From the NCBI RefSeq assembly GCF_003937945.1, contig NZ_RSEC01000021.1:186001-250000 (forward strand): a stretch of DNA of 64,000 nucleotides, read 5' to 3'. Position numbers and translations under genes: made by a program. Shown one piece after another: positions 35,020 to 45,885 of the stretch. The notes under the pieces were generated by a model that searched no databases, was not told the DNA's origin, and saw nothing but the letters and a program-made list of their open reading frames with translations. Position 1 is the first letter of the stretch; each line of letters begins with the position of its first letter. Source of the DNA: Amycolatopsis eburnea (GTDB lineage Bacteria > Actinomycetota > Actinomycetes > Mycobacteriales > Pseudonocardiaceae).

Positions 35020-35814
35020 TCAGCTCCCCTTGGGCGGCACGAGTTGCAGGTACACGGTGGTGAGCACGAGGTTCAGCACGAACAGCAGCAGGAACGTGAT
35101 GACCACGGACTGGTTCACGGCGTCGCCGACGCCCTTCGGCCCGCCCTTGGGGTTCAGCCCCCGGTAGGCGGCGACCACGCCGGCGACGAAGCCGAAGATC
35201 AGGGCCTTGATCTCGCTGATCCACAGGTCGGGCAGCTGGGCGAGCGCGGAGAAGCTCGCCAGGTACGCGCCCGGCGTCCCGTGCTGCATGATCACGTTGA
35301 AGAAGTAGCCGCCGAGCACGCCGACGACGCTGACCATGCCGTTGAGGAAGATGGCGACGCCCATCGCGGCCAGCACCCGCGGCACGATCAAGCGTTGCAC
35401 GGGCGAGACGCCGAGGACCTCCATGGCGTCGATCTCTTCGCGGATGGTCCGGGACCCCAGGTCGGCGCACATGGCGCTGCCGCCGGCGCCGGCGATGAGC
35501 AGCGCGGTGACGATCGGGCTGGCCTGCTGGATGATCGCGAGCACGCTCGCCGCGCCGGTGAACGACTGCGCGCCGATCTGCGTGGTCAGCGACCCGATGT
35601 GCAGCGCGATCACCGCGCCGAACGGGATGGAGACCAGCGCCGTCGGCAGGATCGAGACGCTCGCGATGAACCAGAACTGCTGGATCAGCTCACGCGCCTG
35701 GAACGGGCGGCGGAACGTCAGCCGGACGACGTCCAGGCCCAGCCCGTAGAGCCGTCCGGTCTGCCGCAGCGCGGCGGCCCCGGGGAACGACGCCGTCGTC
35801 GTCCGTTCGGCCAT
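35020..35814 (-). CDS. yrbEA: MlaE/YrbE-family permease A
   Basis: A 264-residue MlaE-family permease and first gene of the mce operon. TM segments and the ATPase-contacting REEIDAMEVLGVSP motif (near 130) are present. GGGGAGGC lies about 8 bases upstream of the ATG at 35814, so the open frame extending to 35907 is not used. All eight yrbE/mce genes run to 27620 with gaps of two bases or less, which implies one transcript starting in the region above 35815. Confidence 0.95.
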   Translation of the reverse strand: MAERTTTASFPGAAALRQTGRLYGLGLDVVRLTFRRPFQARELIQQFWFIASVSILPTALVSIPFGAVIALHIGSLTTQIGAQSFTGAASVLAIIQQASPIVTALLIAGAGGSAMCADLGSRTIREEIDAMEVLGVSPVQRLIVPRVLAAMGVAIFLNGMVSVVGVLGGYFFNVIMQHGTPGAYLASFSALAQLPDLWISEIKALIFGFVAGVVAAYRGLNPKGGPKGVGDAVNQSVVITFLLLFVLNLVLTTVYLQLVPPKGS

Positions 35815-36222
35815 TCGTGTGCCTCCCCAGCGGTTTCGGCGGCACGCCGAATACACCCGAGGTGAGCAAGGGGAAATGGTCCGAACGGGGTAACAATTGT
35901 CGGCCATTCACGGTCTCGGGGGACACCGTGCCGTTTCCTACTGGTCGGTACGCTAACGACGGCCCTGCTGGGAGACAAGAACTTGAGCAGGATCACGCGG
36001 TCACGGGCTGGTAACCGCGCATTTCTTGTCGAGTACTGACAAACGGGCCGGATCTTGTTGTCAGTGGAGGAAAAGAAAATCGCCCGCGGCGCGTGGTGAG
36101 CGGCGGCGACCTGCGCGGTCGTGACCATTCCCGCTCACCGGAACGGCGGGCTTGGCCCCGCGCGGGGGAGGGTAGGTCCCCGAGCGCCGCACGTCCAGAG
36201 TTGCGCCGGTGAGCGCCGCGCG
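35815..36222. promoter_or_regulatory. Upstream region of mce operon, with paired CTGACAA/TTGTCAG motifs
   Basis: No gene seen. The mce promoter should be here. At 36025-36042 is CTTGTC-N6-TGACAA, and CTGACAA at 36036-36042 pairs perfectly with TTGTCAG at 36058-36064 (15-base spacer). The same words form the palindrome at 19248. These are candidate operators; the regulator is unknown. The rest is ordinary GC-rich sequence. Confidence 0.45.
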
Positions 36223-36281
36223 GATGTCATGAAAGGGTCGTTCACCTCGCCAGACGACATGAACGACCCTTTCATGACATC
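36223..36281. repeat. Palindromic element (family B), perfect arms
   Basis: Perfect 22-base arms (core ATGAAAGGGTCGTTCA at the left, its complement at right) around a 15-base loop containing CTCGCCAGACGAC. It lies 25 bases past the monooxygenase stop, where it could end transcription. The copy at 41418-41470 has nearly the same arms and the same loop sequence, so the whole element, not just the hairpin, is conserved. Confidence 0.85.
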
Positions 36282-36305
36282 GCGGACCGCCGGACCGGCC
36301 CGGTG

Positions 36306-37301
<996 letters not shown>

Positions 37302-37442
37302 AACCGGGGTCAACGCCCCGGTGCCCGCATTGCTTCCCGGACGGCGGTGACGATCTTCACGCCGTTCGCGTGGATCGGCCCCGGAACGGGCCGCAATGGC
37401 GATACGGTGTCCGAACCGGAAAAGGAGAAAACAGGAGGACGG

Positions 37443-40400
37443 GTGCCGCGTCCGGAGCGACCCCTGGATCCCGGGGACGATCTGCTGACCGAATTCGCCG
37501 CCGATCTCCGGCGTTTGCGCGAGAGCGCCGGGAACCCCACTTATCGCGAGCTCGGCCGCCGGGCGCACTACTCGGCGGGCACGCTGTCCGAAGCCGCGGG
37601 CGGGCGGAAACTCCCCAGCCTGGCGGTGACTCTGGCCTACGTCCGGGCCTGCGGCGGGGAACCCGGTGAATGGGAAGAGCGGTGGCACGCCGTCGCCGAA
37701 GAGTCCCGCCGGGACGGTGCCGATTCACCGCCCGAGCCCGATTCCGGCGAAATTCCGCCTTACGTCGGGCTCTCCGCATTCACCTCAGCTGATGCGCGGC
37801 GATTCTTCGGCCGGGACAAGCTGATCGAAAAGCTCGACGCGCGACTGGCGAGACAACGTTTTCTCGCCGTCCTCGGCGCGTCCGGATCGGGCAAGTCCTC
37901 CCTGCTGCGCGCCGGTCTGCTACCCGCCGTCAAGGGGCCGGTCGTGCTGCTCACCCCCGGCGCCCGGCCGCTGCAGGAGTGCGCGGTCAGGTTCGCCGCG
38001 GCGCTCGGCGTCCCGGCCGGCGCCCTGCTCGACGACTTCACCGCGCACCCGCGCAACCTGGGCCTGGCCGCCCGCCAGCTGACCGACGACGGGGCCGACG
38101 ACGTCGTGCTGGTCGTCGACCAGTTCGAAGAGGTCTTCACGCTCTGCCAGGACGACGGCGAACGCGCCCGCTTCCTCGACGCGCTGGTCGCCGCCACCAC
38201 CGGCCCGGAGAGCCGGACGAGGGTGGTGCTCGGCATCCGCACCGACTTCTACACCCACTGCGCGAGCCACGCGGTGCTCGCCGAGGCGATGCAGGACGCC
38301 CAGGTCCTGGTCGGCCCGATGACCACCGAGGAGCTCCGGCAGGCCATCTCACGGCCCGCCGTGGACGCCGGCTACCGCGTCGAGAACGCGCTGGTCTCGC
38401 GGCTCGTCGCGGACGCCACCGGCCAGCCCGGCGTGCTGCCGCTGCTCTCCCACGCGCTGCTGGAGACGTGGCGGCGCCGCCGCGGCACCACGCTCACCCT
38501 CGCCGGCTACGAGTCGACCGGCGGGATCGAGCGGGCCATCGCCCAGACGTCGGAAGGCACCTTCGGGAAGTTCTCGGGCCGCCAGCAGCGGCTGGCCCGG
38601 CAGATCTTCCTCCGGATGACCGCGCTCGGCGAAGGCACCGAAGACACCAAGCGCCGGATCGGCCGCGCCGAGCTCGACACCGACGACGAAGACACCGCCG
38701 TCGTGCTCGGCGAACTGGCCGCGGCCCGGCTGGTCGCCCTCGACGACACCGGCATCGAGATCACCCACGAAGCCCTCATCCGGGGCTGGCCGCGGCTGCG
38801 CGAGTGGCTCACCCAGGACCGCGAAGGCCTGCGCGTGCACCGGCAGCTCACCGAGGCGACCGGGGCCTGGGAATCCGTCGGCGAAGACCCCGGCTGGCTC
38901 TACCGCGGCACCCGGCTGGCCATCGCGCGGGAGTGGGCCGCGCGCCAGGACTCCGCGCTGTCCCGGCGGGAACGGCGGTTCCTCGACGCGAGCCTCGCCG
39001 TCGAGCACGCCGAGCAGGAGCGCGACCGCCGCCGCACCCGCCGGCTGCGGCAGCTGGTCGCGCTGCTCGCGGTGCTGCTCGTCTTCGCGGTGGGCGCGAC
39101 CGTCTACGCCGTGCGCGCCGAGTCGACGGCCACCGAGCAGCGCAACAGCGCGCTCGCCCAGAAGGTCGCGGGCCAGGCGCTGGCCATGCGCGCCACCAAC
39201 CCCGCGCTGGCCGCGCAGCTCGCGCTGGCCGCGTACCGGCTCGATCCCGGCGCCGACGAGCGCAGCAGCGTGCTCGGCGTGTTCGCGACGCCGTACTCGA
39301 CCCGGATCACCGGGCACACCGGCCGGGTCAACACCGTCGCCCTCCGCCCCGACGGCCGGGTGATGGCCACCGCGAGCTGGGACAACACGGCCCGGCTCTG
39401 GGACATCGCCGACCCGCGCCACCCGGTGCCGCTGGGCACCCTCGGCGGGCACACCGCCAACGTCAACAACGTCGCGTTCGCCGCCGACGGCCGGACCGCC
39501 GCCACCGCGAGCTTCGACGGCACCGTCCGCGTCTGGGACGTATCCGATCCGGCGCGCCCGGGCCCCGGCACCGTGGTCGAAAAGCACGAGGGCAAGTCCT
39601 ACGCCGTCGCGTTCAGCCCGGCCGGGCCGCTGCTGGCCACGGCCGACGTCACCGGCAGGCTGCGGCTCTACGACACCGCCGACCCGGCCCGCCCGCGCCC
39701 GCTGGGCGAGCTGACCGGGCACACCTCCTACGTCAACAACCTCGCCTTCAGCGCCGACGGCAAGCTGCTCGCCTCCGCGTCGGCCGACAAGACCGCACGG
39801 GTCTGGGACGTCGCTTCGCGGACGCAGCTCGGCGTCGCGACCGGCCACACCGACGTCGTGCACTCGGTGGCGTTCAGCCCGGACGGGCACACCCTCGCCA
39901 CGGCGAGCCAGGACCAGACGGCGCGGCTGTGGGACGTCACCGACCCGGCCCGCCCGGCGCAGCTGGCGTCGCTCACCGCGCACAAGGCGACCGTGCGCTC
40001 GGTCGCGTTCACCGCCGACGGGCGCACGCTCGCCACCACCGGCTTCGACCGCACGGCCCGGCTGTGGGACGTCACCGACCCGAAGCAGCCCCGCGAGCGG
40101 CTGTCCCTGCCCGGGCACATCGGCGCGGTCGGCTCCGCGGTGTTCACCCGCGACGGCCGCACGCTCGCCACGGCCAGCGACGACCAGACCGCCCGGCTCT
40201 GGGACCTGCCGGGCCCCGGCATCCCGGCGCACACGGCCCAGGCGTGCCACGTCGCGTTCGGGCCGGACGGCAGGCTGCTCGCCACCGGCGGCTACGACGA
40301 GGCCGTCCGGCTGCACGACCGCACCGACCCGGCCGCGCCCCGCGTCCTCGCCACGATCGGCGGCTTCGGCAACGCGGTCTGCGGCGTCGCGATCAGCCCG

Positions 40401-41222
40401 GACGGCCGCACCCTGGCCACCGGCAGCTGGGACCACACGATGACGGTCCGGGACATCACCGATCCGGCGCGCCCGGGCCCGCCGACGGTGTTCAACCGCT
40501 ACCACGACGACATCGACGCGGTCGCCTTCAGCCCCGACGGCAAGCTGCTGGCCACGGCGGGCGACGGCCACACCGCGCGGCTGTGGGACCTCGCCGACCG
40601 CCTCCACCCGGTGGAGATCGCCACGCTGGCGGGGCACGAGGACGACGTCCACACGCTCGCGTTCAGCCCCGACGGCCGGACCCTCGCGACCGCGGGCTGG
40701 GACCACACCGCGCGGCTCTGGGACGTCTCGGCGCCTCGGGCCCCGCGAGCGCTCGCGAAGCTCGAAGGGCACACGGACACGATCTTCTCGGTCGCGTTCA
40801 GCCCCGACGGCGAGCGCGTCGCGACCGCGAGCGCCGACCGCACGATCCGGCTCTGGGACGTCGCGAACCCCGGCTCCACGGTGCTGGCCGGCCACACGGA
40901 CATCGTCATGTCGGTGTCCTTCAGCGGCGACGGCCGCACGCTCGCCTCCGGCAGCTACGACCGCACGATCCGGCTGTGGGACGTCGCGACCGCGTCGCCC
41001 CGCGCCGTCCTGCCCGAGGAACGGGACCGCGTCTACGCCGCGCAGTACGCGCCGGACGGGCACACACTGGCCGGTGCGGGCGCGGACGGCACGGTACGGT
41101 TGTGGGAGACCGATCCTGACCGGGCGGCCGAACGGATTTGCGCGGTGGCGGCGCCCCGGATCAGCGAAGCCGAGTGGACGGCGAGCCTGCCGGGCCTCGA
41201 TTACGCCCCGCCCTGCCCCTGA
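37443..41222 (+). CDS. HTH - STAND NTPase - TM - 14x WD40 repeat protein
   Basis: A 1259-residue protein. Residues 10-85 form an Xre-like helix-turn-helix ([19 protein letters not shown]). An NTPase domain (about 108-420) has Walker [10 protein letters not shown] (145-153) and Walker [13 protein letters not shown] (about 220). A helical region (420-535), one TM helix (about 540-560) and 14 WD40 repeats (about 622-1225) follow, enough for two seven-bladed propellers. It is a nSTAND-type signal-transduction ATPase, with the repeats as the likely sensor on the far side of the membrane. AGGAGG lies 4 bases before GTG 37443; GTG 37407 is a possible longer start. The ligand is unknown. Transcribed divergently from the monooxygenase. 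Confidence 0.88.
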   Translation: MPRPERPLDPGDDLLTEFAADLRRLRESAGNPTYRELGRRAHYSAGTLSEAAGGRKLPSLAVTLAYVRACGGEPGEWEERWHAVAEESRRDGADSPPEPDSGEIPPYVGLSAFTSADARRFFGRDKLIEKLDARLARQRFLAVLGASGSGKSSLLRAGLLPAVKGPVVLLTPGARPLQECAVRFAAALGVPAGALLDDFTAHPRNLGLAARQLTDDGADDVVLVVDQFEEVFTLCQDDGERARFLDALVAATTGPESRTRVVLGIRTDFYTHCASHAVLAEAMQDAQVLVGPMTTEELRQAISRPAVDAGYRVENALVSRLVADATGQPGVLPLLSHALLETWRRRRGTTLTLAGYESTGGIERAIAQTSEGTFGKFSGRQQRLARQIFLRMTALGEGTEDTKRRIGRAELDTDDEDTAVVLGELAAARLVALDDTGIEITHEALIRGWPRLREWLTQDREGLRVHRQLTEATGAWESVGEDPGWLYRGTRLAIAREWAARQDSALSRRERRFLDASLAVEHAEQERDRRRTRRLRQLVALLAVLLVFAVGATVYAVRAESTATEQRNSALAQKVAGQALAMRATNPALAAQLALAAYRLDPGADERSSVLGVFATPYSTRITGHTGRVNTVALRPDGRVMATASWDNTARLWDIADPRHPVPLGTLGGHTANVNNVAFAADGRTAATASFDGTVRVWDVSDPARPGPGTVVEKHEGKSYAVAFSPAGPLLATADVTGRLRLYDTADPARPRPLGELTGHTSYVNNLAFSADGKLLASASADKTARVWDVASRTQLGVATGHTDVVHSVAFSPDGHTLATASQDQTARLWDVTDPARPAQLASLTAHKATVRSVAFTADGRTLATTGFDRTARLWDVTDPKQPRERLSLPGHIGAVGSAVFTRDGRTLATASDDQTARLWDLPGPGIPAHTAQACHVAFGPDGRLLATGGYDEAVRLHDRTDPAAPRVLATIGGFGNAVCGVAISPDGRTLATGSWDHTMTVRDITDPARPGPPTVFNRYHDDIDAVAFSPDGKLLATAGDGHTARLWDLADRLHPVEIATLAGHEDDVHTLAFSPDGRTLATAGWDHTARLWDVSAPRAPRALAKLEGHTDTIFSVAFSPDGERVATASADRTIRLWDVANPGSTVLAGHTDIVMSVSFSGDGRTLASGSYDRTIRLWDVATASPRAVLPEERDRVYAAQYAPDGHTLAGAGADGTVRLWETDPDRAAERICAVAAPRISEAEWTASLPGLDYAPPCP

Positions 41223-41333
41223 CGTTGTTCGGCGTTGTCGTTCGGCGACGGCGCGCGGACACCGAACAACGCGGATCGGCTAGACATGCCCTCGGACGGA
41301 AACCGTCCTCGCGACGTTCATTTCACCGGGGGT

Positions 41334-41393
41334 CTGAAGGGCCCCTTCAAGGGCACGGGAACCCGCCTCCCGCCCCTCGAAGGGGCCCTTCAG
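41334..41393. terminator. GC-rich hairpin, likely terminator
   Basis: Perfect 15-base arms CTGAAGGGCCCCTTC (41334-41348) and GAAGGGGCCCTTCAG (41379-41393) with a 30-base loop. It lies 112 bases downstream of the WD40-protein stop and would also face the HelD-like gene from its 3' side. Confidence 0.65.
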
Positions 41394-41417
41394 CGTGTTC
41401 ACCGCCCGGGCCGAGAC

Positions 41418-41470
41418 GTCGTGAAAGGGTCGTTCATCTCGCCAGACGACATGAACGACCCTTTCACGAC
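41418..41470. repeat. Family B palindromic element
   Basis: Perfect 20-base arms, GTCGTGAAAGGGTCGTTCAT and its complement (41451-41470), around the loop CTCGCCAGACGAC. The loop is identical to that of the copy at 36223, which differs from it mainly by C/T changes that keep the pairing. Confidence 0.85.
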
Positions 41471-41586
41471 ATCCCCGCGACGCCGGGCAGACCACGCGGC
41501 CAGCCCACGGCCGGCCACCCGCTCGCCGACGCGACTTTGCCGGGACAGGCCGGCCGGGCACTTTCGCCGTGCCTCCGGGGCCGGAC

Positions 41587-41639
41587 GTCTTGAATGACTC
41601 ATTCAGGTCTTCGGAGGTCCTGAATGACTCATTCAAGAC
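41587..41639. repeat. Family C element, doubled TGAATGACTCATTCA palindrome
   Basis: Two copies of the near-palindrome TGAATGACTCATTCA (flanked by CTTG/CAGG and CCTG/CAAG) around TCTTCGGAGGT. The two halves are also inverted to one another with one central mismatch. An almost identical element is at 58513-58565. Confidence 0.85.
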
Positions 41640-41714
41640 ACCACACGGCCGCCCGGCGTCACCAAGACACCACAGGGGACGCCCGGCGCACCCGTCGCGG
41701 TCGGCGCCGGTGGG

Positions 41715-43829
41715 TCAGGCCGACGGCAGCCAGTCCGGGTTCGAGGCCAGCACCGTGAGCTGCTGCGTCGCCCGGGTCAGCGCCACGTACAGCACCCGCC
41801 GCCCGGTCGTCGACTCCGTCACCAGGTCGATCGGCTCCACCAGCACCACGGCGTCGTACTCGAGCCCCTTCGAGTCCAGGCTGCCGACGACCTTCAGCCG
41901 CTCGTCCGCCTGCCCCGCCAGCCAGCCCGCGACCTCCGGCACCCGGTCCATGGCCGTGATGACGCCGACCGTGCCCTCGACCGCGCCCATCAGCTCCTTG
42001 ACCGCCGCCTGCGTCGCCGCCGCCAGACCCGTGGCCTCGACCGGGCGGACCTCCGGCACCACGCCGGTCCGCCGCACCGCGACCGGCAGCTCGCCGGCCT
42101 CCGCGTGCCCGGCCACCACCTTGGCCGCCAGGTCGAAGATCTCCGCCGAGTTCCGGTAGTTCGTGCGCAGCGTGAACCGCCGCCGGGTGGTCTTGACGCC
42201 GAACGCCTGGTCGCGCGCGGCCGCCGCCTCGGCCGGGTCCGGCCAGGAGCTCTGCACCGGGTCGCCGACCACGGTCCAGCTCGCGTACTTGCCGCGGCGC
42301 CCGACCATCCGCCACTGCATCGGCGAGAGGTCCTGCGACTCGTCGACGACCACGTGCGAGTACTCGTCGTAGTGCTCGGGCCGCGTCGGGGCGCCGCCGG
42401 AGCGCTGCGGCTCCACCTCGATCACCTGGCGGCGCTTGCGCTTGGGCGGCGGCCCGATCAGCACGCGCAGCTCGTCCAGCAGCGCCACGTCCGCGATCGA
42501 CCAGCCGCGCGAGCGGTCCGCGAAGTCCGCGGCCAGCATCGAGATCTCGGCGCGGTTCAGGACGCCCTTCGACGCCGACGCCAGCCGCTTCTCCTCGCCC
42601 AGCCACTTCAGGATCTGCGCCGGGTACAGCACCGGCCACCACACCACCAGGAACCGGTGGAAGTCGATCCGCTCGCCGAGGTCGGTGATCAGCTCCGCGC
42701 GCTCGAACGGCTTGCCGTCGGCCTTCGCGTACTCCTCGGCCTTCGCCGCCAGCGCGTCCAGCAGCAGCTCGGCCGCCCGGACCCGCGACCGGTTCGGCGG
42801 CGCGCCCTGCGTGTGGGCCTTGCGGCGGACCTTCTCCAGCTCGCGCGCGGTCAGCTTGAGGACCTCGCCGCGGTAGACGATCCGCATCTCCTCGGGCGCC
42901 TCCGGCGGGGTGTCCCGCAGCGCCCGCAGCAGCACCTTCCGCATCCGCAGCGACCCCTTGACCGCCGCCAGCGGCGCCGCGTCCTGCCGCGTCGCCTCCA
43001 GGCCGTCGAGGACCTCGCCGAGCGCGCGCAGCTCGACGTTCGTCTCGCCCATCGAGGGGAGGACCCGCGAGATGTAGCTGGTGAACACGCCGGACGGCCC
43101 GATGACGAGCACGCCCGCGCCGCCGAGCTGGCGGCGGTGGCGGTAGAGCAGGTAGGCCGCGCGGTGCAGGGCGACGGCGGTCTTGCCCGTGCCCGGCCCG
43201 CCGGTGATCTCGGTGACCCCGCGCCACGGCGCCCGGATGACCTCGTCCTGCTCCTTCTGGATGGTCGCGACGATGTCGCGCATCTTCTCGCCGCGCGAGC
43301 GCCCCAGCGCCGCCATCAGCGCGCCTTCGCCGACGATCTGCATGCCCTCGGGCACGGCGTCGGCGATCAGGACGTCGTCGTCGACGTCGAGGACGTTCTG
43401 GCCGGAGCAGCGGATCACGCGCCGCCGCACGACGTCCATCGGGTCCTCGGCGGTGGCCTGGTAGAACGCGGCCGCGGCCGGCGCGCGCCAGTCCGTGACG
43501 AGGTTGTCGAACTCGGCGTCGCGGATGCCGAGCCGTCCGACGTAGGTGCGCTCGCCCTCGCGGTCGTCCAGCCTGCCGAAGACCAGCCCCTCGTACTCGG
43601 CGTCGAGCGTCTGGAGCGTCTGGTTGGCGTGGTAGACCATCATGTCCCGCTCGAACAGCATGGACGCCTGCTCGAAGATCGCCTCGCGCTGCGCGCCCTG
43701 GCCGATCTCGTAGCCCTTCGTGCGCATCGCCTCGGCTTGGGTGCGCAGTTCGTCCAGACGGGTGTACACGCGATCGACGTGGGCTTGTTCGATGGCGATC
43801 TCGGCCCGTCTGACCCGAGGTTCCGACAC
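41715..43829 (-). CDS. HelD-like RNA-polymerase-associated ATPase (UvrD/Rep superfamily)
   Basis: A 704-residue SF1-type ATPase. It has an N-terminal coiled-coil arm (about 5-75, EIAIEQAHVDRVYTRLDELR), Walker A GGPGTGKT (210-217), VVVDESQDLSPMQW (about 510), TLRTNYRNS (motif IV region) and YVALTRATQQL (motif VI) near the end. The architecture matches actinobacterial HelD/HelR, which pries RNA polymerase off DNA and in some species gives rifamycin tolerance. True UvrD helicase is less likely given the N-terminal arm. The GTG at 43829 is preceded by AAGGAG. No rifamycin-associated element palindrome was found upstream. Confidence 0.82.
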   Translation of the reverse strand: MSEPRVRRAEIAIEQAHVDRVYTRLDELRTQAEAMRTKGYEIGQGAQREAIFEQASMLFERDMMVYHANQTLQTLDAEYEGLVFGRLDDREGERTYVGRLGIRDAEFDNLVTDWRAPAAAAFYQATAEDPMDVVRRRVIRCSGQNVLDVDDDVLIADAVPEGMQIVGEGALMAALGRSRGEKMRDIVATIQKEQDEVIRAPWRGVTEITGGPGTGKTAVALHRAAYLLYRHRRQLGGAGVLVIGPSGVFTSYISRVLPSMGETNVELRALGEVLDGLEATRQDAAPLAAVKGSLRMRKVLLRALRDTPPEAPEEMRIVYRGEVLKLTARELEKVRRKAHTQGAPPNRSRVRAAELLLDALAAKAEEYAKADGKPFERAELITDLGERIDFHRFLVVWWPVLYPAQILKWLGEEKRLASASKGVLNRAEISMLAADFADRSRGWSIADVALLDELRVLIGPPPKRKRRQVIEVEPQRSGGAPTRPEHYDEYSHVVVDESQDLSPMQWRMVGRRGKYASWTVVGDPVQSSWPDPAEAAAARDQAFGVKTTRRRFTLRTNYRNSAEIFDLAAKVVAGHAEAGELPVAVRRTGVVPEVRPVEATGLAAATQAAVKELMGAVEGTVGVITAMDRVPEVAGWLAGQADERLKVVGSLDSKGLEYDAVVLVEPIDLVTESTTGRRVLYVALTRATQQLTVLASNPDWLPSA

Positions 43830-43952
43830 GCATGGCTCCTTGACAGCTCTGGATCGCCTCCGAGGGCGAAGAACGACTCTACGCGTTGGGTTCGGCGGGC
43901 ACACCGACGTCCCGGCCATGAGTGCGCCGTGTCATGCCCGCACAATCAGGGG

Positions 43953-44513
43953 GTGACCAGGATCGTGGCCGGGACGGCGGGCGGGCGGCGGCTCAAGGTG
44001 CCGCCCAAGGGCACCCGGCCGACGTCGGAACGCGTGCGGGAAGCCCTGTTCAACGCCCTGGAGACGGCGGGTGAGCTGCACGGCGCCCGCGTCCTCGACC
44101 TCTACGCCGGCTCCGGCGCGCTCGGCCTCGAAGCGCTCTCCCGCGGCGCCTCGGACGCGCTGTTCGTGGAGTCCGACCGGCGCGCGGTGGAGGTGCTGCG
44201 CGGCAACGTCGCGGCACTGGGACTGGGCGGCACCGTCCGGGCCGGGCAGGTCGAGGCGGTCGTGGCCGCGCCCGCGCCGTCGGCGTTCGACCTGGTGCTG
44301 GCCGATCCGCCCTACGCCGTGGACGCGGCGGCGCTCGGCAAGGTGCTGGCGTCGCTGGCGGCCGGCGGCTGGCTGGGGGAGGGCGCGCTGGCCGTGGTCG
44401 AGCGCGCGGCCCGAGACGGCGAGCCGGACTGGCCGGCGGGCTTCGAGCCGTCGCGCACCAAGAAGTACGGCGACACGGCGGTCTTCTGGGCCGAATACAC
44501 GCCTGTGGCGTGA
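43953..44513 (+). CDS. rsmD: 16S rRNA (guanine966-N2)-methyltransferase
   Basis: A 186-residue RsmD. The N-terminal IVAGTAGGRRLKVPPKG, RPTSERVREALFN, SAM-binding DLYAGSGALGLEAL (near 48-61) and catalytic LADPPY are all diagnostic. It methylates G966 of 16S rRNA during 30S assembly. It is paired with coaD 43 bases downstream, an arrangement conserved across bacteria. The GTG start is preceded by CAGGGG. Divergent from the HelD-like gene. Confidence 0.96.
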   Translation: MTRIVAGTAGGRRLKVPPKGTRPTSERVREALFNALETAGELHGARVLDLYAGSGALGLEALSRGASDALFVESDRRAVEVLRGNVAALGLGGTVRAGQVEAVVAAPAPSAFDLVLADPPYAVDAAALGKVLASLAAGGWLGEGALAVVERAARDGEPDWPAGFEPSRTKKYGDTAVFWAEYTPVA

Positions 44514-44556
44514 GCCACGCGGCGGAAACCGGGCCCGGCACGGTAGCGTCCGCGCC

Positions 44557-45042
44557 ATGCGGCGTGCGGTCTGTCCCGGTTCCTACGATCCGGCCACCAA
44601 CGGGCACCTCGACATCATCGAGCGGGCGGCCCAGCTGTTCGACGAGGTCGTCGTCGCGGTGGGGGTGAACAAGAGCAAGAAGGGCCTCTTCGAGACCGAG
44701 GAGCGCCTGGAGATGCTGCGGGAGATCACCGCGAAGCTCGGCAACGTGCGGGTCGATTCCTGGGAAGGCCTGCTGGTCGACTACTGCCGCGACAACGGCA
44801 TCGTGGCGATCGCCAAGGGCCTGCGCTCGGTCAGCGACTTCGACTACGAGCTGCAGATGGCGCAGATGAACCGCGAGCTCACCGGCGTCGAGACGCTGCT
44901 GATGGCGAACAACCCGGCGTACGGGTTCGTGTCCAGCTCGCTGGTCAAGGAGGTCGCCGCGCTCGGCGGCGACATCGAGCACCTGGTGCCGCCGATCGTC
45001 TACGAGCGCCTCGCGGGGAAGTTCCCGAAGCTCGGGCGCTGA
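44557..45042 (+). CDS. coaD: Phosphopantetheine adenylyltransferase
   Basis: A 161-residue CoaD that adenylates 4'-phosphopantetheine to dephospho-CoA. The nucleotidyltransferase signature PGSYDPATNGH (7-17; the T/HxGH equivalent is TNGH) and the KGLRSVSDFDYE and SSSLVKE motifs are intact. Length is standard. Follows rsmD in the same operon. Confidence 0.97.
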   Translation: MRRAVCPGSYDPATNGHLDIIERAAQLFDEVVVAVGVNKSKKGLFETEERLEMLREITAKLGNVRVDSWEGLLVDYCRDNGIVAIAKGLRSVSDFDYELQMAQMNRELTGVETLLMANNPAYGFVSSSLVKEVAALGGDIEHLVPPIVYERLAGKFPKLGR

Positions 45043-45183
45043 CCCTCCACACCGGACTTCCGCAACCCGGGGCGTCCGGTTCCCGTCGATCGGCCCCCTA
45101 CGTTCGTCGGGACTTGCCGCCCGAGGTGGCGGAGTTCACGTTCCCGACTTCTGACGATCACGCGATCGAGTTACGGTCCGAAA

Positions 45184-45885
45184 ATGACCAACTACCGATC
45201 TCGCCTGGTCGCGGTCCTGTTCGCGCTCCTGGCCACGCTGTCCATGGGGGTCACCGCCGCCGAAGCGGTGACTGGTTCACCGGCCGTCGCGGAGCAGAAC
45301 TCCTGCGGTGACCTCTCCGGCTTCACGCACACGGCGCTGTCGTCGCTGCCCGCCGAGGCCACGACGACGTACGACCTGATCCAGAAGGGTGGCCCGTTCC
45401 CGTACCCGCAGAACGACGGCGTCGTCTTCGACAACCGGGAAGGCATCCTCCCGTCCTGCGCGTCGGGCTACTACCACGAGTACACGGTGCCGACCCCGGG
45501 TTCGAGCAACCGCGGCACGCGCCGCATCGTGACCGGCTCGGGCGGCGAGTACTTCTACACCGGCGACCACTACGCGACCTTCCAGGTGATCGACGTCGGC
45601 GGCGGCACCCCCACCCACGAGTGCGGCGACCTGTCCGGCCTGGCGAAGATCGGCTACTCGCAGCTTTCCTCGGCGGCCCGCGCGGTCGTGGACAACGTGC
45701 GGAACGGCACCTCGGCGGGGACGACGTACGAGAACCGCGAAGGCATCCTCCCGGCCTGCGAGTCCGGCTACTACAAGCTGTACGCGGTGGGCACGGACGA
45801 CCGGGTGATCTCGGGCGGGGCGGGCGAGCTGGCCTACACCCCCGACCACTACGCGACGTTCAAGCGCGTCGACCTGAATTCCTGA
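45184..45885 (+). CDS. Secreted ribonuclease with two tandem RNase Sa-like domains
   Basis: A 233-residue exported protein with a signal peptide (to about 28-35). Two microbial guanyl-specific RNase domains follow. Domain 1 (about 40-137) is close to RNase Sa: GPFPYPQNDGVVFDNREGILP, base E99 in YYHEY, R113/R114, acid H129 in GDHY. Domain 2 (about 146-231) keeps the base-recognition loop ENREGIL and H222 but has Leu (L199) in place of the catalytic Glu and lacks most of the Pro-rich loop. Each domain has two cysteines. Domain 1 should be active; domain 2 is probably a binding or inhibitory module. No barstar-like inhibitor gene is nearby. Confidence 0.88.
   Translation: MTNYRSRLVAVLFALLATLSMGVTAAEAVTGSPAVAEQNSCGDLSGFTHTALSSLPAEATTTYDLIQKGGPFPYPQNDGVVFDNREGILPSCASGYYHEYTVPTPGSSNRGTRRIVTGSGGEYFYTGDHYATFQVIDVGGGTPTHECGDLSGLAKIGYSQLSSAARAVVDNVRNGTSAGTTYENREGILPACESGYYKLYAVGTDDRVISGGAGELAYTPDHYATFKRVDLNS

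Larger units (their letters stand above)
41223..41714. other. Gene-free convergent region with three hairpin elements
   Basis: No gene seen in 492 bases between the convergent WD40 protein and HelD-like genes. It holds three palindromes: 41334-41393, 41418-41470 (family B) and 41587-41639 (family C). The remainder is GC-rich with no ORF that has coding character. Confidence 0.8.

Noticed and set aside
35815..35907. N-terminal extension of yrbEA
   Set aside because: The extension has no family similarity and the strong ribosome-binding site is at the internal ATG 35814.
43830..43952. Rifamycin-associated element upstream of the HelD-like gene
   Set aside because: No long GC-rich inverted repeat of that type is present in the 123-base divergent region.
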